Source of the DNA: Bacteroides sp. 224 | Lineage (GTDB): Bacteria > Bacteroidota > Bacteroidia > Bacteroidales > Bacteroidaceae | Assembly (NCBI RefSeq): GCF_010500995.1 | Contig: NZ_QVMK01000014.1 | Span: forward strand, 1-64,000 | DNA length: 64,000 nucleotides | Direction of reading: 5' to 3' | Shown: positions 30,513 to 40,061 of the stretch, piece after piece | Layout of the letters: every line of letters begins with the position of its first letter | Position numbering within the stretch: position 1 is the stretch's first letter | The notes under the pieces: generated by a model | The model's input: the letters and a program-made list of their open reading frames with translations, nothing else | Told to the model about the DNA's origin: nothing | Database searches by the model: none | Made by a program: the position numbers and the translations under genes

Positions 30513-32039
30513 TTAGTACTTATCCGGATACTCCAAAGACAATGCGTAGTTCTCTATATGGCTGTACCCATTTCCTTTTTTAGGTACGAGTCTGGCATCC
30601 GAGTCGTCGTTTTTGTCCAATCCCCATTTATCTTCAAATTCGTCGGGTATACCATCTCCGTCTGTGTCTAATGGTTTTTCGCCGGAATTGATTACACCGG
30701 GGCCACCCAAAGGAAATTGAGTTGTATTTGTTTCATTTCTTATAATAGTACCTTTTGTACCTAAAGATTTCAGTTCATCTATTAAATAGGTATCCACCTG
30801 ATCGCGAGCGGGCAAACTTGCTCCGGCATTTTCAGCAATCCATTCGTAAGCTTTTTCGGCAGATGTTTGACCTGCAATAATCGGGTGTAAATCCGAACGG
30901 GTAGTCAGGAAAGTAGGGCTTCCACTACAATAAGTGCCCCAATTGGCCTGAGTTAATTCAACTCCATTTAAAGAAGCATCTTTATTACTGTCATAATAGT
31001 TACCGGCAAAGTAGGTTTTAAAATCAGCATTACCACCGGTAAATGGTCTTGCCGGATTGTAGCTTTCCTTTATAGTTTCTACACCTGATCCCAAGTCTCT
31101 TCCGATATACTGTTCGCTTAATCCTACGATGAAATAATTGTTTTCTATTGTAGTTTCCGACTCACCGGAAGAGTCTCCTCCCATATTGTAGGCAGCGCCT
31201 GTTCCCCAGTTATATACTACATTATTTACGAATTGGTTTAATCCTTTCACTTTAGGATTACGCGAATCATTATCTATATAAAGGTTGCGATAGATAGTAA
31301 TCCCCTCTGTTGTACTTGTTTGTATCAATCCACCACAAGAGTGATTCTGCAATCCTTGTCCTATAATTGAATTCTGAATTGTAATATTATGCGGACGTGT
31401 GCCTTTATTATCCGGGTTAATAGAGAAATTTTCATCTTTTCCCCAAGTTATAGAACAATGGTCGAATATCATATTCTTTCCATTGGCTATACCACAAGCG
31501 TCTGCCTGACTTGTAAAGCCTGCTCCCATGCGCATACGCAGATAACGAACAATCACGTTTTCGGCACCCGAAGCAGATACACGCCCTCCATACAATACAA
31601 TACCATCGCCCGGAGCAGTTTGCCCAAGAATGGTTTGATTACTTTTTAATACAAGAACAGTGGTACTCAATTTGATGACTCCCGATACATCAAATACAAT
31701 GGTACGATAAGGTTGACTCACAGCATCGCGGAAAGAGCCCGGCCCATTATCGTTTAGATTAGTTACATGAACAATTTCACAGCCACGTCCACCGGTTGCT
31801 TCCTTACCATACCCTTCGGCACCCGGAAATGCGGCAGCTGAATTTGAGAAAATAGGATAATACTTGGTATTGCTACCATTTCCACCGGAATCATCATCCT
31901 CTTGGTCGGCAACTTTAGTTGGAGCTTTCGGATTCAAATCACTCTCTCCATCTTTATCAACACATGCGGAAAAAGAAAAAATAAGAAGCGGAAGTAATAA
32001 CCAAAACTTCTTCTTTACAAATAAAGTAATGTTTCTCAT
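30513..32039 (-). CDS. Pectate lyase family 1 (PL1) lipoprotein
   Basis: 508 residues; lipoprotein signal with cysteine 26 (SFSACVDK), then a Ser/Gly/Asp linker. The right-handed parallel beta-helix of pectate lyases is shown by AFPGAEGYGKEATGGRG near residue 69-85, the FRDAV segment, IVFDVSGVIKL, NQTILGQTAPGDGIVLYGG near ~135-153, and the FDHCSITWGKDEN region near ~195. It cleaves polygalacturonate by beta-elimination, usually needing calcium. The C-terminus carries an Asp-rich calcium-binding type segment (DTDGDGIPDEFEDKWG). As first gene of the minus-strand PUL facing the HTCS, it points to pectin as the substrate. Confidence 0.88.
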   Translation of the reverse strand: MRNITLFVKKKFWLLLPLLIFSFSACVDKDGESDLNPKAPTKVADQEDDDSGGNGSNTKYYPIFSNSAAAFPGAEGYGKEATGGRGCEIVHVTNLNDNGPGSFRDAVSQPYRTIVFDVSGVIKLSTTVLVLKSNQTILGQTAPGDGIVLYGGRVSASGAENVIVRYLRMRMGAGFTSQADACGIANGKNMIFDHCSITWGKDENFSINPDNKGTRPHNITIQNSIIGQGLQNHSCGGLIQTSTTEGITIYRNLYIDNDSRNPKVKGLNQFVNNVVYNWGTGAAYNMGGDSSGESETTIENNYFIVGLSEQYIGRDLGSGVETIKESYNPARPFTGGNADFKTYFAGNYYDSNKDASLNGVELTQANWGTYCSGSPTFLTTRSDLHPIIAGQTSAEKAYEWIAENAGASLPARDQVDTYLIDELKSLGTKGTIIRNETNTTQFPLGGPGVINSGEKPLDTDGDGIPDEFEDKWGLDKNDDSDARLVPKKGNGYSHIENYALSLEYPDKY

Positions 32040-32339
32040 ACGTAAAAAATATATGTAAATTAATTTAAGCTTAACAACCCGCTGTTATCGAACACAGTCG
32101 AAAAAAACATCTCTTGGGGATTTGGTAAAAGTAGATAAATGGAGGTGCAATGAGGTGTGTTTTTTGTTTTTTCCTTATTAACTTTGTACACAGATCAGCA
32201 ATAAAACTATATTTGCTCTACTTGTAACCCGAAAAAATGACGAGAAACCCCTAAAATTGTACACTTTCAGCTTAAAATCCCATAAAATAGCGGAAAATTC
32301 ATTTCTCTAACTTAAATTTGTAATACCCAAATTTGCTTT
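32040..32339. promoter_or_regulatory. Divergent control region between PUL and HTCS
   Basis: This 300-base gap separates the PUL from its likely regulator. Plus-strand boxes matching TAnnTTTG are at 32179-32186 (TAACTTTG), 32208-32215 (TATATTTG) and 32313-32320 (TAAATTTG). No exact match was found on the minus strand, as expected if the PUL promoter depends on the HTCS activator. I see no gene in it. Confidence 0.45.
32313..32320 (+). promoter_or_regulatory. -7 box closest to the HTCS start
   Basis: TAAATTTG is an exact TAnnTTTG match 19 bases before the ATG at 32340, which would give a short leader. Confidence 0.45.
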
Positions 32340-35300
32340 ATGAAAAACACCATATTCTTTCTTATCCTATACTTAAGCATTCTCCCCTTAAGAGCCATTG
32401 AGGGTTTAAAATATGAGAATATCACTCATAAAGAAGGACTATCTCATAATACAGTAAGATGTATGATGCAAGACAGCCACGGCTTTATGTGGATTAGCAC
32501 CATCAATGGACTAAACCGGTATGACGGCTATCGGTTTATAACCATGCACCCGGAATTCAGTCAATTATCACTGGCAGAGAATAACATCCGGCAGACGAAA
32601 GAAGATAAGAGTGGGCATATCTGGATACATTCTTCCTCGCGCTTTGTGAATTGCTATGATTTGAATACAGAATCTTTTGTTGATTATACCGGTACGCAAG
32701 AAGCCCGAAACTACCGGAAAATAAAAACGATGCCGGACGGAGATGTCTGGTTATGGGGCACAGACCACGGCGCATGCCATGTAGAGTATGTAGATGGCAT
32801 TATTACCTCGAAGCTGTATGATATTGACAACATCGGCACCAACCTGATAACCTTTGTTTATAAAGACTCTTCCGGACAAACATGGATGGGTACCGACAAA
32901 GGGTTAATACAAATTGTTGAGGGAACTCCGGTATTTTGCAATAATAAAACTGGGAACAAGGCATATAGCTACCATAGCTCGGTAGAATTGAAAGATCAAA
33001 TATTCTTCTTTACCAACGATTCGGTAGTTTGGGCTTACCATAAAAAGAAGAAAGATTTTCAATTGATTGAAGGTGTAAATGTGAGAATCAATCATACATT
33101 TGCTCTGAACGAAAACACAATTCTAATAGCTGGCAAAGAATCTACTCATATCTTTAATGCCGTTTCGGGTAAAATAAGTAGTGCAAAAGGCTTCTTTGAT
33201 AATAAAGAGTTGGCAGGAAGCCATATCCATATTGATAATAAAGGAAACTGCTGGGTATATAATAGAACCGGGAATTTATGGAGATACCGGAAAGAGCAAC
33301 AAGTATTTGAATGCCTGAATGTTATTCCACGATCTATCCTGTCTATCATAGACCTGGAACGATTTGGCATCTTCTGCGACTCCAGAGGGATTACCTGGAT
33401 TACCACTTATGGAAACGGTTTGTTTATTTTAGATAAAAACGAAACGGTAACTCATTTAACAGCAGCCAACAGCGGACTAAAAACAAATTATCTATTGTCG
33501 GTATCCGAAGATAGCACCGGAGATATTTGGATAGGTACTGAAAATGCCGGAATAACCAAAATATCTCTGACCAAGTATAACAAACAGGTATTATTACCAA
33601 ACTCTCCTAAGTTGAACGAACCGGATAAGATTATCCGAAGCATTTATGAAGACCCGGAACTGCAAGATTTATGGGTTGGAACCAAAAGTGGCGGCATATA
33701 CCGGTTTGATGAAACCTTAAAGCAAAAGCAAATGCACGTTCTAAAACGGGGAGTGCCTTACTGCATTGCTTCAGACACATTGCATAATATCTGGATCGGA
33801 ACAAAAGGAAACGGACTGGTAATCATCCCCAAAGGCAAAAAAACGCTGGAGGAAGCGTATCATCACGTTATTTCCGAAGATCCGGAAACCGGTGCAAGCA
33901 ATATTTATGCCGTTCTGCGTGATAGTAAAGGGAGAATGTGGATAGGAACCTTCGGCAGTGGTTTATTTTTGTATGAGCTACAAGGTACAGAATTTAAAGT
34001 AACCTCCTTTCCTGCCTTTGTGTTAAGGCAAAAACAAATAAGATGTCTGATTCAGGATCGGTCCGGTATCATCTGGGCAGGAGGAGAGAATGGTGTTGTT
34101 ACTTTCCACCCTGATAGCATACTAAAAGATGAGACTGCCTTTCAATCTTTCCATTTTGACAAGAGTAATCATCATTCACTTAACAGTAATATCATAAGAG
34201 CTCTCTTCGAAGATAGCGAAGGAAGAATATGGATAGGAACTTCGGGCGGTGGAGTAAACAGAGTTATAAAAGATGAATCAGGAAAAGTAACCGGATTTAA
34301 ACATTATACATCCGAAGAAGGACTTACCAACAACATCGTTCAATCCATTCTGGAAGATGACAATCAATGCTTATGGATTAGCACGGAATACGGATTATCT
34401 AAGTTTAACCCGACAGACGAAATCTTTGAGAACTACAGTTTCTCGGATACCTGGGAAAGCGATCTGTTCTGCGAGTCTTCGGCTTTCCGGCGGGAAAATG
34501 GTGAATTGCTGTTTGGTAGTCATAATGGAATGTATATCATCAATCCGGCATTGTTCAATAGCGATTCTTTACACATACCGGTAAAGCTAACGGGACTAAG
34601 CATCAACGGAATACCTATGACTCCCAACTCTCCTGATTCACCGTTGACGGAAAATATACACAATACGCGTCGCATTGAGTTAGCTCATAACCAGAATTCT
34701 TTTAATATTGAATTTTCTTCCCTGAACTTTAAGGGTGCTTATTCAAACAGATACACGTATATACTTGAGAATTATGACAAAGAGTGGAATCCGGCCACTC
34801 AGTATAACGTGGCTACTTATAAGAATATACCTGCGGGAAAATACTTCTTTAAAGTAAAAGTTCTGAACCAGCAGCCTATAGAGAACGATATGGAGACGAC
34901 TCTTGAGATTATTGTACGACCTCCTTTCTGGAAATCGACCAATGCCATTCTTCTCTATATAATTGTACTTGCAATTGCTTCTTTCTTTGGATTCAGGTTA
35001 TTTATTAAAATGAATAAACTAAATAATCAGATCGAAATAGAAAAGCAACTGACTGAGTACAGGCTTCGTTTCTTCACCAATATATCGCATGAATTCAGAA
35101 CTCCCCTTACCATTATCCAGGGAAGTATTGAAAGCATAAATAAGCTGCAACCACTGCCCGGTGCCCTGAAAAAGTACCTCGAAACACTCAATAAAAGCTC
35201 CGGCAAGTTAATGAGACTGATAGACCAATTGCTGGAATTCCGGAAGATGCAGAATAGCCAGCTAAATCTCAATCTTGAGTCGACAGAGGCAGTAGGTTTC

Positions 35301-36608
35301 TTCTATGGAATATATGATTTATTCTCGGAAACCGCTCAGCTTAAGCAAATTACGTATACATTCTCTTCGAACGAAGAATCTATCGACATGCTTCTGGATA
35401 AGAGTAAAATGGAGAAAGTATTGTTCAATTTACTGTCGAATGCCTTTAAGCACACGCCTAACGGTGGTTATATTAGCGTAGATATTCATTTCGACCAGCA
35501 AGAGCATCTTTTATTGCTAAAAGTATCCGACTCCGGCATAGGTATTCCCGAAGAGAAGCAACACCTGCTCTTTGTACGATTCAAACAAATTAATTATACC
35601 GCATCGGGCATTGGAATAGGCTTACATTTAGCCTCGGAGTTTATTCATTTACATAAGGGAGATATAAAATACAGCGATTCGCCCTGGCAAGGAGCCTGTT
35701 TCACTGTTTCAATACCTACAGACCCGGCGGTATATACTGCCAAAGACCTGATGGCACCTGAATACTCGCCGATACAAGAGGAGCCTCTACAAGCTCAACC
35801 CATCCATCTAAGTACCGAGAGTAAAAAGAGTACAGGAAAGGCACCTGCTATCCGACAGGGTTACAAACTTTTACTGATAGAAGATGATGAGGAAATACGG
35901 TCGTTCTTAGAAGATCATTTGAAAGGGTTCTTTACGGTTCATACGGCTTCCAATGGTCTTGCCGGCTGTAAAGCTGCCATCGACGAGCAACCCAACCTGA
36001 TTGTATGCGATGTAATGATGCCCGAAATGGATGGCTTTGAAGTAACCCGTAAGCTAAAATCGGAATTCCAAACCAGCCATATTCCTATTATTTTATTGAC
36101 TGCCCATTCTTCCATCGAGCACCAAAAAGAGGGAATAGATGCCGGAGCTGATGCCTATATCACCAAACCTTTTAGTTTGGAATACCTGATGCTACGCATT
36201 GTAAAACTGATAGAGCAACGAGAAAAGCTTCAATATAAATTTGCTTATGAACCGGGGAAGATAGAAAACACAATCAGCACAACGAATAAAGACAGCCAGT
36301 TTATTGAGAAAATTACGGTTATCGTTGAGGAGCATCTCAGCGATCCCGAGTTTACCATCGACGACTTTGCGCAAGCCGTTAACATGGGAAGAACTATTTT
36401 CTATAAAAAGATAAAGGGTATTACCAATTATTCTCCAAATGAGTATTTACGCATTGTGCGATTAAAGAAGGCGGCGGAATTATTGAAGAACACTGACTTT
36501 ACTGTTTCCGAAATAGCTTTTCAAGTAGGCTTTAGCGCACCCGATTATTTTAGTAGATGCTTTAAGGACCATTTTGAGAAAACGCCTACACAGTATAGGG
36601 AGGAGTAA
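32340..36608 (+). CDS. Hybrid two-component system sensor/regulator (HTCS)
   Basis: 1422 residues containing all parts of a Bacteroides HTCS in one inner-membrane protein. Signal peptide (residues 1-20); periplasmic beta-propeller sensor of repeated Reg_prop blades such as DSHGFMWISTINGLNRYDG; a Y_Y_Y domain near ~770-850 (TYILENYDKEWNPA); membrane helix ~868-889; HisKA domain with His917 in NISHEFRTPL; HATPase domain with N- and G-box features (LSNAFKHTP, DSGIGIPEEK); receiver domain with acceptor Asp1224 (CDVMMPEMDG); and an AraC-type DNA-binding domain over the last ~100 residues. Such proteins bind oligosaccharides in the periplasm and activate the adjacent PUL. It is divergent from the PL1-SusC/D operon, its probable target. 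Confidence 0.95.
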   Translation: MKNTIFFLILYLSILPLRAIEGLKYENITHKEGLSHNTVRCMMQDSHGFMWISTINGLNRYDGYRFITMHPEFSQLSLAENNIRQTKEDKSGHIWIHSSSRFVNCYDLNTESFVDYTGTQEARNYRKIKTMPDGDVWLWGTDHGACHVEYVDGIITSKLYDIDNIGTNLITFVYKDSSGQTWMGTDKGLIQIVEGTPVFCNNKTGNKAYSYHSSVELKDQIFFFTNDSVVWAYHKKKKDFQLIEGVNVRINHTFALNENTILIAGKESTHIFNAVSGKISSAKGFFDNKELAGSHIHIDNKGNCWVYNRTGNLWRYRKEQQVFECLNVIPRSILSIIDLERFGIFCDSRGITWITTYGNGLFILDKNETVTHLTAANSGLKTNYLLSVSEDSTGDIWIGTENAGITKISLTKYNKQVLLPNSPKLNEPDKIIRSIYEDPELQDLWVGTKSGGIYRFDETLKQKQMHVLKRGVPYCIASDTLHNIWIGTKGNGLVIIPKGKKTLEEAYHHVISEDPETGASNIYAVLRDSKGRMWIGTFGSGLFLYELQGTEFKVTSFPAFVLRQKQIRCLIQDRSGIIWAGGENGVVTFHPDSILKDETAFQSFHFDKSNHHSLNSNIIRALFEDSEGRIWIGTSGGGVNRVIKDESGKVTGFKHYTSEEGLTNNIVQSILEDDNQCLWISTEYGLSKFNPTDEIFENYSFSDTWESDLFCESSAFRRENGELLFGSHNGMYIINPALFNSDSLHIPVKLTGLSINGIPMTPNSPDSPLTENIHNTRRIELAHNQNSFNIEFSSLNFKGAYSNRYTYILENYDKEWNPATQYNVATYKNIPAGKYFFKVKVLNQQPIENDMETTLEIIVRPPFWKSTNAILLYIIVLAIASFFGFRLFIKMNKLNNQIEIEKQLTEYRLRFFTNISHEFRTPLTIIQGSIESINKLQPLPGALKKYLETLNKSSGKLMRLIDQLLEFRKMQNSQLNLNLESTEAVGFFYGIYDLFSETAQLKQITYTFSSNEESIDMLLDKSKMEKVLFNLLSNAFKHTPNGGYISVDIHFDQQEHLLLLKVSDSGIGIPEEKQHLLFVRFKQINYTASGIGIGLHLASEFIHLHKGDIKYSDSPWQGACFTVSIPTDPAVYTAKDLMAPEYSPIQEEPLQAQPIHLSTESKKSTGKAPAIRQGYKLLLIEDDEEIRSFLEDHLKGFFTVHTASNGLAGCKAAIDEQPNLIVCDVMMPEMDGFEVTRKLKSEFQTSHIPIILLTAHSSIEHQKEGIDAGADAYITKPFSLEYLMLRIVKLIEQREKLQYKFAYEPGKIENTISTTNKDSQFIEKITVIVEEHLSDPEFTIDDFAQAVNMGRTIFYKKIKGITNYSPNEYLRIVRLKKAAELLKNTDFTVSEIAFQVGFSAPDYFSRCFKDHFEKTPTQYREE

Positions 36609-36668
36609 TTGTTATAAAATTCACGCAGCTTATGAAGAAATTGAACTGTTAGGATAAATCCATCACCC

Positions 36669-37064
36669 TCATCCCCCCTTCTCCCTACCGGATTTAACAT
36701 ACTTAATATCCTCCAGTACCCCGCGCAGGTAATTGTCTGCCCGGAAGCAGACCCGTTGTGCCTTTACTTTCGAAGGCGTACATTCTTCGGGAGTTTCGCA
36801 GCCCTCGCTGCTTGCCGATACGGAAAATGTACCGATCCCTTTCAGTTTCACCGAATCTCCATTTTTCAAATGTTGGCGAATCAATTCCTTCAACGAATGA
36901 ATGGATGCCAGCACATCGGCTTCGGTAAGGGAACTCCGATGGCATATTTCTGTTGCCAATAACTCTTCATCCACCTGACCCGAGATGATGGGTACACCAT
37001 AATAACGTGTTTTTTCTTCTGCGCCACTTTTATCTACTTTAGGGCGAACTACATACGATTGCAT
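36669..37064 (-). CDS. HU-family DNA-binding protein (HU-HIG type)
   Basis: 131 residues of the HU/IHF-related Bacteroidetes subfamily. The fold shows in ELLATEICHRSSLTEADVLASIHSLKELI (helical dimerisation part, ~34-63) and GDSVKLKGIGTFSVSASS (beta-arm base, ~69-86). It is longer than canonical HU (about 90 residues), with an N-terminal extension beginning MQSYVVRPKV, as in the HU-HIG family. It probably binds and bends DNA. Its ~165-base leader after the TATATTTG box contains the 23-bp repeat array. No target can be deduced. Confidence 0.85.
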   Translation of the reverse strand: MQSYVVRPKVDKSGAEEKTRYYGVPIISGQVDEELLATEICHRSSLTEADVLASIHSLKELIRQHLKNGDSVKLKGIGTFSVSASSEGCETPEECTPSKVKAQRVCFRADNYLRGVLEDIKYVKSGREKGG

Positions 37065-37102
37065 AAATGTGTTGTGTTTATTAATTAAATTTACTTATTT
37101 TA

Positions 37103-37173
37103 ACCCGGCAAAAACACCCGGGTGTTTGGGGCAAAAAGACCCGGGTGTTTTCAATAGAAACATCCGGGTGTTT
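37103..37173. repeat. Three tandem 23-bp units with an ACCCGGGTGT core, plus a partial
   Basis: CCGGGTGTTT cores start at 37118, 37141 and 37164, an exact 23-base period. The first core is centred in a perfect 16-bp palindrome AAACACCC/GGGTGTTT (37112-37127). A partial unit (ACCCGGCAAAAAC) precedes at 37103. It shares core and period with 12887-12946. Confidence 0.8.
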
Positions 37174-37234
37174 TAACTCGAAAGACGCTTTCATTCTACG
37201 TCTTAGCTTGTTATCTTTTCACCTTTCCGCTATA

Positions 37235-37242
37235 CAAATATA
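37235..37242 (-). promoter_or_regulatory. -7 box for the HU-HIG gene
   Basis: Minus strand TATATTTG matches TAnnTTTG exactly. It would place the 23-bp repeat array inside the 5' leader of the HU-HIG transcript. Confidence 0.4.
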
Positions 37243-37331
37243 CAAAAAAACGCAGTAGATTCGGCACTCTTTTAAAACTTTATTTTCAGATTAAATCGTC
37301 CGGTTTTACGAATTACAAAAGCTCTTTTTCC

Positions 37332-37449
37332 GGTGCGGCAGGTGCGTTAGGTGCGTGATTGGTGCGTTAGGTGTTTTGGGGGTACCTAACGCACCCTAAT
37401 TAACTGACTGACAGACCAATAATCTCCAAGTGCGTTAGGTGCGTTAGGT
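37332..37449. repeat. Nonamer GTGCGTTAG repeats with alternative hairpins
   Basis: Forward GGTGCGTTA-type copies begin at 37332 (variant), 37341, 37350 (variant), 37361, 37430 and 37438; an inverted copy lies at 37384-37395. GGTGCGTTAGGT at 37361-37372 and again at 37438-37449 can each pair perfectly (12 bp) with ACCTAACGCACC at 37384-37395, so the two hairpins exclude each other. With the 23-bp array this explains most of the 415-base gap 37065-37479, which contains no gene I can support. Confidence 0.8.
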
Positions 37450-37479
37450 TTTGACGAAAAATTCCCTGTGTAATTGTTG

Positions 37480-40002
37480 CTACAACCCCAATTCCAGGCA
37501 CCCCATGATAAAAGGCCCTGTAGCTTTTGCATCATTATCCCTCATCTTTTCGCCTATATAATACTCGAAACTACCGTCTCGATACGGATTTCCACCCAAT
37601 CCGCCTACCTGGCAGCAGCGTGTGAGCGTTAGAGTTCCATCATGGTTTTCAATCAACAATTTATCTTTCAAGCCATTGAAGGCTTTTTCGGCTACTGCCC
37701 GATACTTGGCATCAATATACCCTTTATTGACAGCTTTTGAATATGCATACATAAACTGGGTGGTTACGGAAGCTTCCGGAAAATTGCCTTCCCGTTCGGG
37801 CTGATCAAGCACCTGATACCATAAACCTTTCTTATCCTGATACTTAGGGAGGGTTTCGGCCAAACCTTGAATCCTATGAATCATGTTGCTGCGCCCCGGA
37901 TGGTCTTCGGGAATATAGTCCAACGCATCTACCAAAGCCATAAACCACCAGCCAATGCTGCGTCCCCAGAAGTTAGGAGAATGCCCGGTTTCGGGATTTG
38001 CCCAACGTTGTTTTTTACTTTCATCCCAGGCATGGTGATACAAGCCTGTTTGTGCATCATAGGTATGTAGGTGACAGAGTGTAAATTGCTTCACCGCCTC
38101 ATCAATCCACTCCGGTTTATCGAAAGTTTTACCATACTGTGCCAGAAAAGGAGAAGCCATGTACAAACCATCTAACCAAATTTGATGTTGATAAATCAGT
38201 TTATGCCAATAAGCGCCCTCCAATGTGCGAGGATGATTTTTCATTTGTCTGATCAGCAAATCCATTGCCTTCTTATACTTTTCTTTACCTGTTTCCTGGT
38301 AAAGGTCAAATAACACTTTTCCGGAATTGATAAAGTCGATATTATAGGTTTCCATTGTGTATAAATGAATATCGCCTTTATCATTAATCAAAGAATCGGC
38401 CCAGGCTTCTACATAGTCAAAATATCTTTCTTCGCCGGTATGCTTCCACATTTTCAGCATGGCACAGCAGCCCACTCCCTGCGCATACCCAAAGAACAGT
38501 CGTTTACCATGATCTAATTGATAAGCCTTGGGAAAACGTCGCATTTCAGAATCGGCAAACCGACGGGCATACGTATCTGCCGGGAAAGTATCTGTGCGGA
38601 AGGGTACCGCCGGAAAACCTTCCTTATTATACAGGTTAGTCCGGAAGAATTTTCCATAGCCATAACGAACGGCTGTAGGTTGAGGCACTTGCGATGCGGA
38701 TAGCTCAATCTTATTGCCTGCAATGGTTGCCGTGGCAGGATAGAAACGAGCGTCGTTGCCGGCAATAAAGAATCCTTCAATCGAATCATTCTTCGGAGTC
38801 TGAAAACCAGTATCCACATAATCAAAGGTAAGAAGCACCTTACCATTCTTCACTTTCATGCTTTTATAAAGCGGACCGGAATAAGGGTTCTTTTTCTTAT
38901 ACTGTTTGTTCAACGCCCAAGCCGCCAGTCGCTCTGCGGGTATTCTTTTATTCCGGGGGTGAATATCGGTAGAGTCTCCGGCATCTGTTATGACTGCCAT
39001 TCCTACATTTTTCAGGTTGCTTTGCCAGGTGTTCAGTTGTGCCTCCCGAATACCGGCAGGTTGCTTGTAGTGAGGGGCTATCTGAACAAAATAAAAGGGC
39101 ATATCGGGTTGATTCCATTCTTTGCGCCAGCTATTTATCAAATTGGTTAACACAGCTTGGTATTTTTCATAACGAACGGAATTGGATTCTCCCTGATACC
39201 AGATACTCCCTTTGATGGTATAACCCACAATGGGTGCAATCATTCCATTCCAGAGTGTAGCCGGGTATTTATTGTTCTTCTGCTTGCCAACCTCCACGAA
39301 GAACTGATTGAAAACATCTTCATACAAAGGATTTTCTTTCATGACTTCCATTTTAGTCCACGACTCGGCATGGGTACCTCCCCAGGTAGACTGAATAAGT
39401 CCTACAGGTACATTCAACTCTTTATAAAGCTTGCGCCCGAACATGAACCCGACGGCAGAAAAATCTTTCAAACTCTCGGGATTGCAAACGAGCCATTGTC
39501 CCACACAATCTTCTTCTTCCTTATCGGGAGATAGCTTATGTTCTACATGAAAAAGACGAATCTCCGGGTAATTGGCATCTTGCATTTCGTCTTGTTCATG
39601 AAAAACGCCTGTTTTCCATTTCGTCTTCGGATCTCTTGCCACCGGAAACTCCATATTCGACTGTCCGCTACAGAGCCATACTTCGCCAATTAATACATTG
39701 TTTATAGTAATTGTATTATTTGCCTGAATGGTGATGGATTGATTGTTGCAGGCAGAGGGAGTATCTATCTTTATTTCCCATTTACCGGTGGTGGGAGTAG
39801 TTACGGAATAACTCTTTTGACTCCAAGAGGTAGTAATGGTTATCTTTTCGCCGGGACGCGCTTTCCCCCAGATATTTACTTTTTCATTTTGTTGGAGCAC
39901 CATATTATCGGAAAAGATAGCAGGTAGTTTTACTTCAGCCCTCACAGGCAAAAAACAAAAGAGTAACGCAAGGATTAAATAATAACTGAACAAATTCTTC
40001 AT
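37480..40002 (-). CDS. Esterase-GH105 fusion: SGNH acetylesterase plus unsaturated uronyl hydrolase
   Basis: 840 residues from the ATG at 40002, chosen because the signal peptide MKNLFSYYLILALLFCFLPV starts there. The N-terminal ~470 residues are a sialate O-acetylesterase-like SGNH hydrolase: GQSNM with Ser115 as nucleophile, WYQGESN near 268-274, and the Asp346/His348 pair in STDIHPRNK. The C-terminal ~360 residues match GH105 unsaturated rhamnogalacturonyl/glucuronyl hydrolases, with candidate catalytic Asp611 in QIWLDGLYMASPF and Trp/His-rich active-site segments. Together they could remove acetyl groups and the unsaturated uronate left by a lyase, so the protein complements the PL1 lyase. 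It probably acts in the periplasm. Confidence 0.88.
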   Translation of the reverse strand: MKNLFSYYLILALLFCFLPVRAEVKLPAIFSDNMVLQQNEKVNIWGKARPGEKITITTSWSQKSYSVTTPTTGKWEIKIDTPSACNNQSITIQANNTITINNVLIGEVWLCSGQSNMEFPVARDPKTKWKTGVFHEQDEMQDANYPEIRLFHVEHKLSPDKEEEDCVGQWLVCNPESLKDFSAVGFMFGRKLYKELNVPVGLIQSTWGGTHAESWTKMEVMKENPLYEDVFNQFFVEVGKQKNNKYPATLWNGMIAPIVGYTIKGSIWYQGESNSVRYEKYQAVLTNLINSWRKEWNQPDMPFYFVQIAPHYKQPAGIREAQLNTWQSNLKNVGMAVITDAGDSTDIHPRNKRIPAERLAAWALNKQYKKKNPYSGPLYKSMKVKNGKVLLTFDYVDTGFQTPKNDSIEGFFIAGNDARFYPATATIAGNKIELSASQVPQPTAVRYGYGKFFRTNLYNKEGFPAVPFRTDTFPADTYARRFADSEMRRFPKAYQLDHGKRLFFGYAQGVGCCAMLKMWKHTGEERYFDYVEAWADSLINDKGDIHLYTMETYNIDFINSGKVLFDLYQETGKEKYKKAMDLLIRQMKNHPRTLEGAYWHKLIYQHQIWLDGLYMASPFLAQYGKTFDKPEWIDEAVKQFTLCHLHTYDAQTGLYHHAWDESKKQRWANPETGHSPNFWGRSIGWWFMALVDALDYIPEDHPGRSNMIHRIQGLAETLPKYQDKKGLWYQVLDQPEREGNFPEASVTTQFMYAYSKAVNKGYIDAKYRAVAEKAFNGLKDKLLIENHDGTLTLTRCCQVGGLGGNPYRDGSFEYYIGEKMRDNDAKATGPFIMGCLELGL

Positions 40003-40053
40003 TGTATTCTGTTTAGATTTAATAGATAAATAGTATATCAAAAAACTTTCGTG

Positions 40054-40061
40054 CAAAAGTA
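40054..40061 (-). promoter_or_regulatory. -7 box for the esterase-GH105 gene
   Basis: Minus strand TACTTTTG, an exact TAnnTTTG match about 52 bases before the chosen start at 40002. It lies inside the longer open frame, which supports the downstream start. Confidence 0.55.

Noticed and set aside
37065..37479. Small gene in the gap between HU-HIG and esterase-GH105
   Set aside because: The gap is mostly repeats and I found no coding frame with a plausible start and composition.
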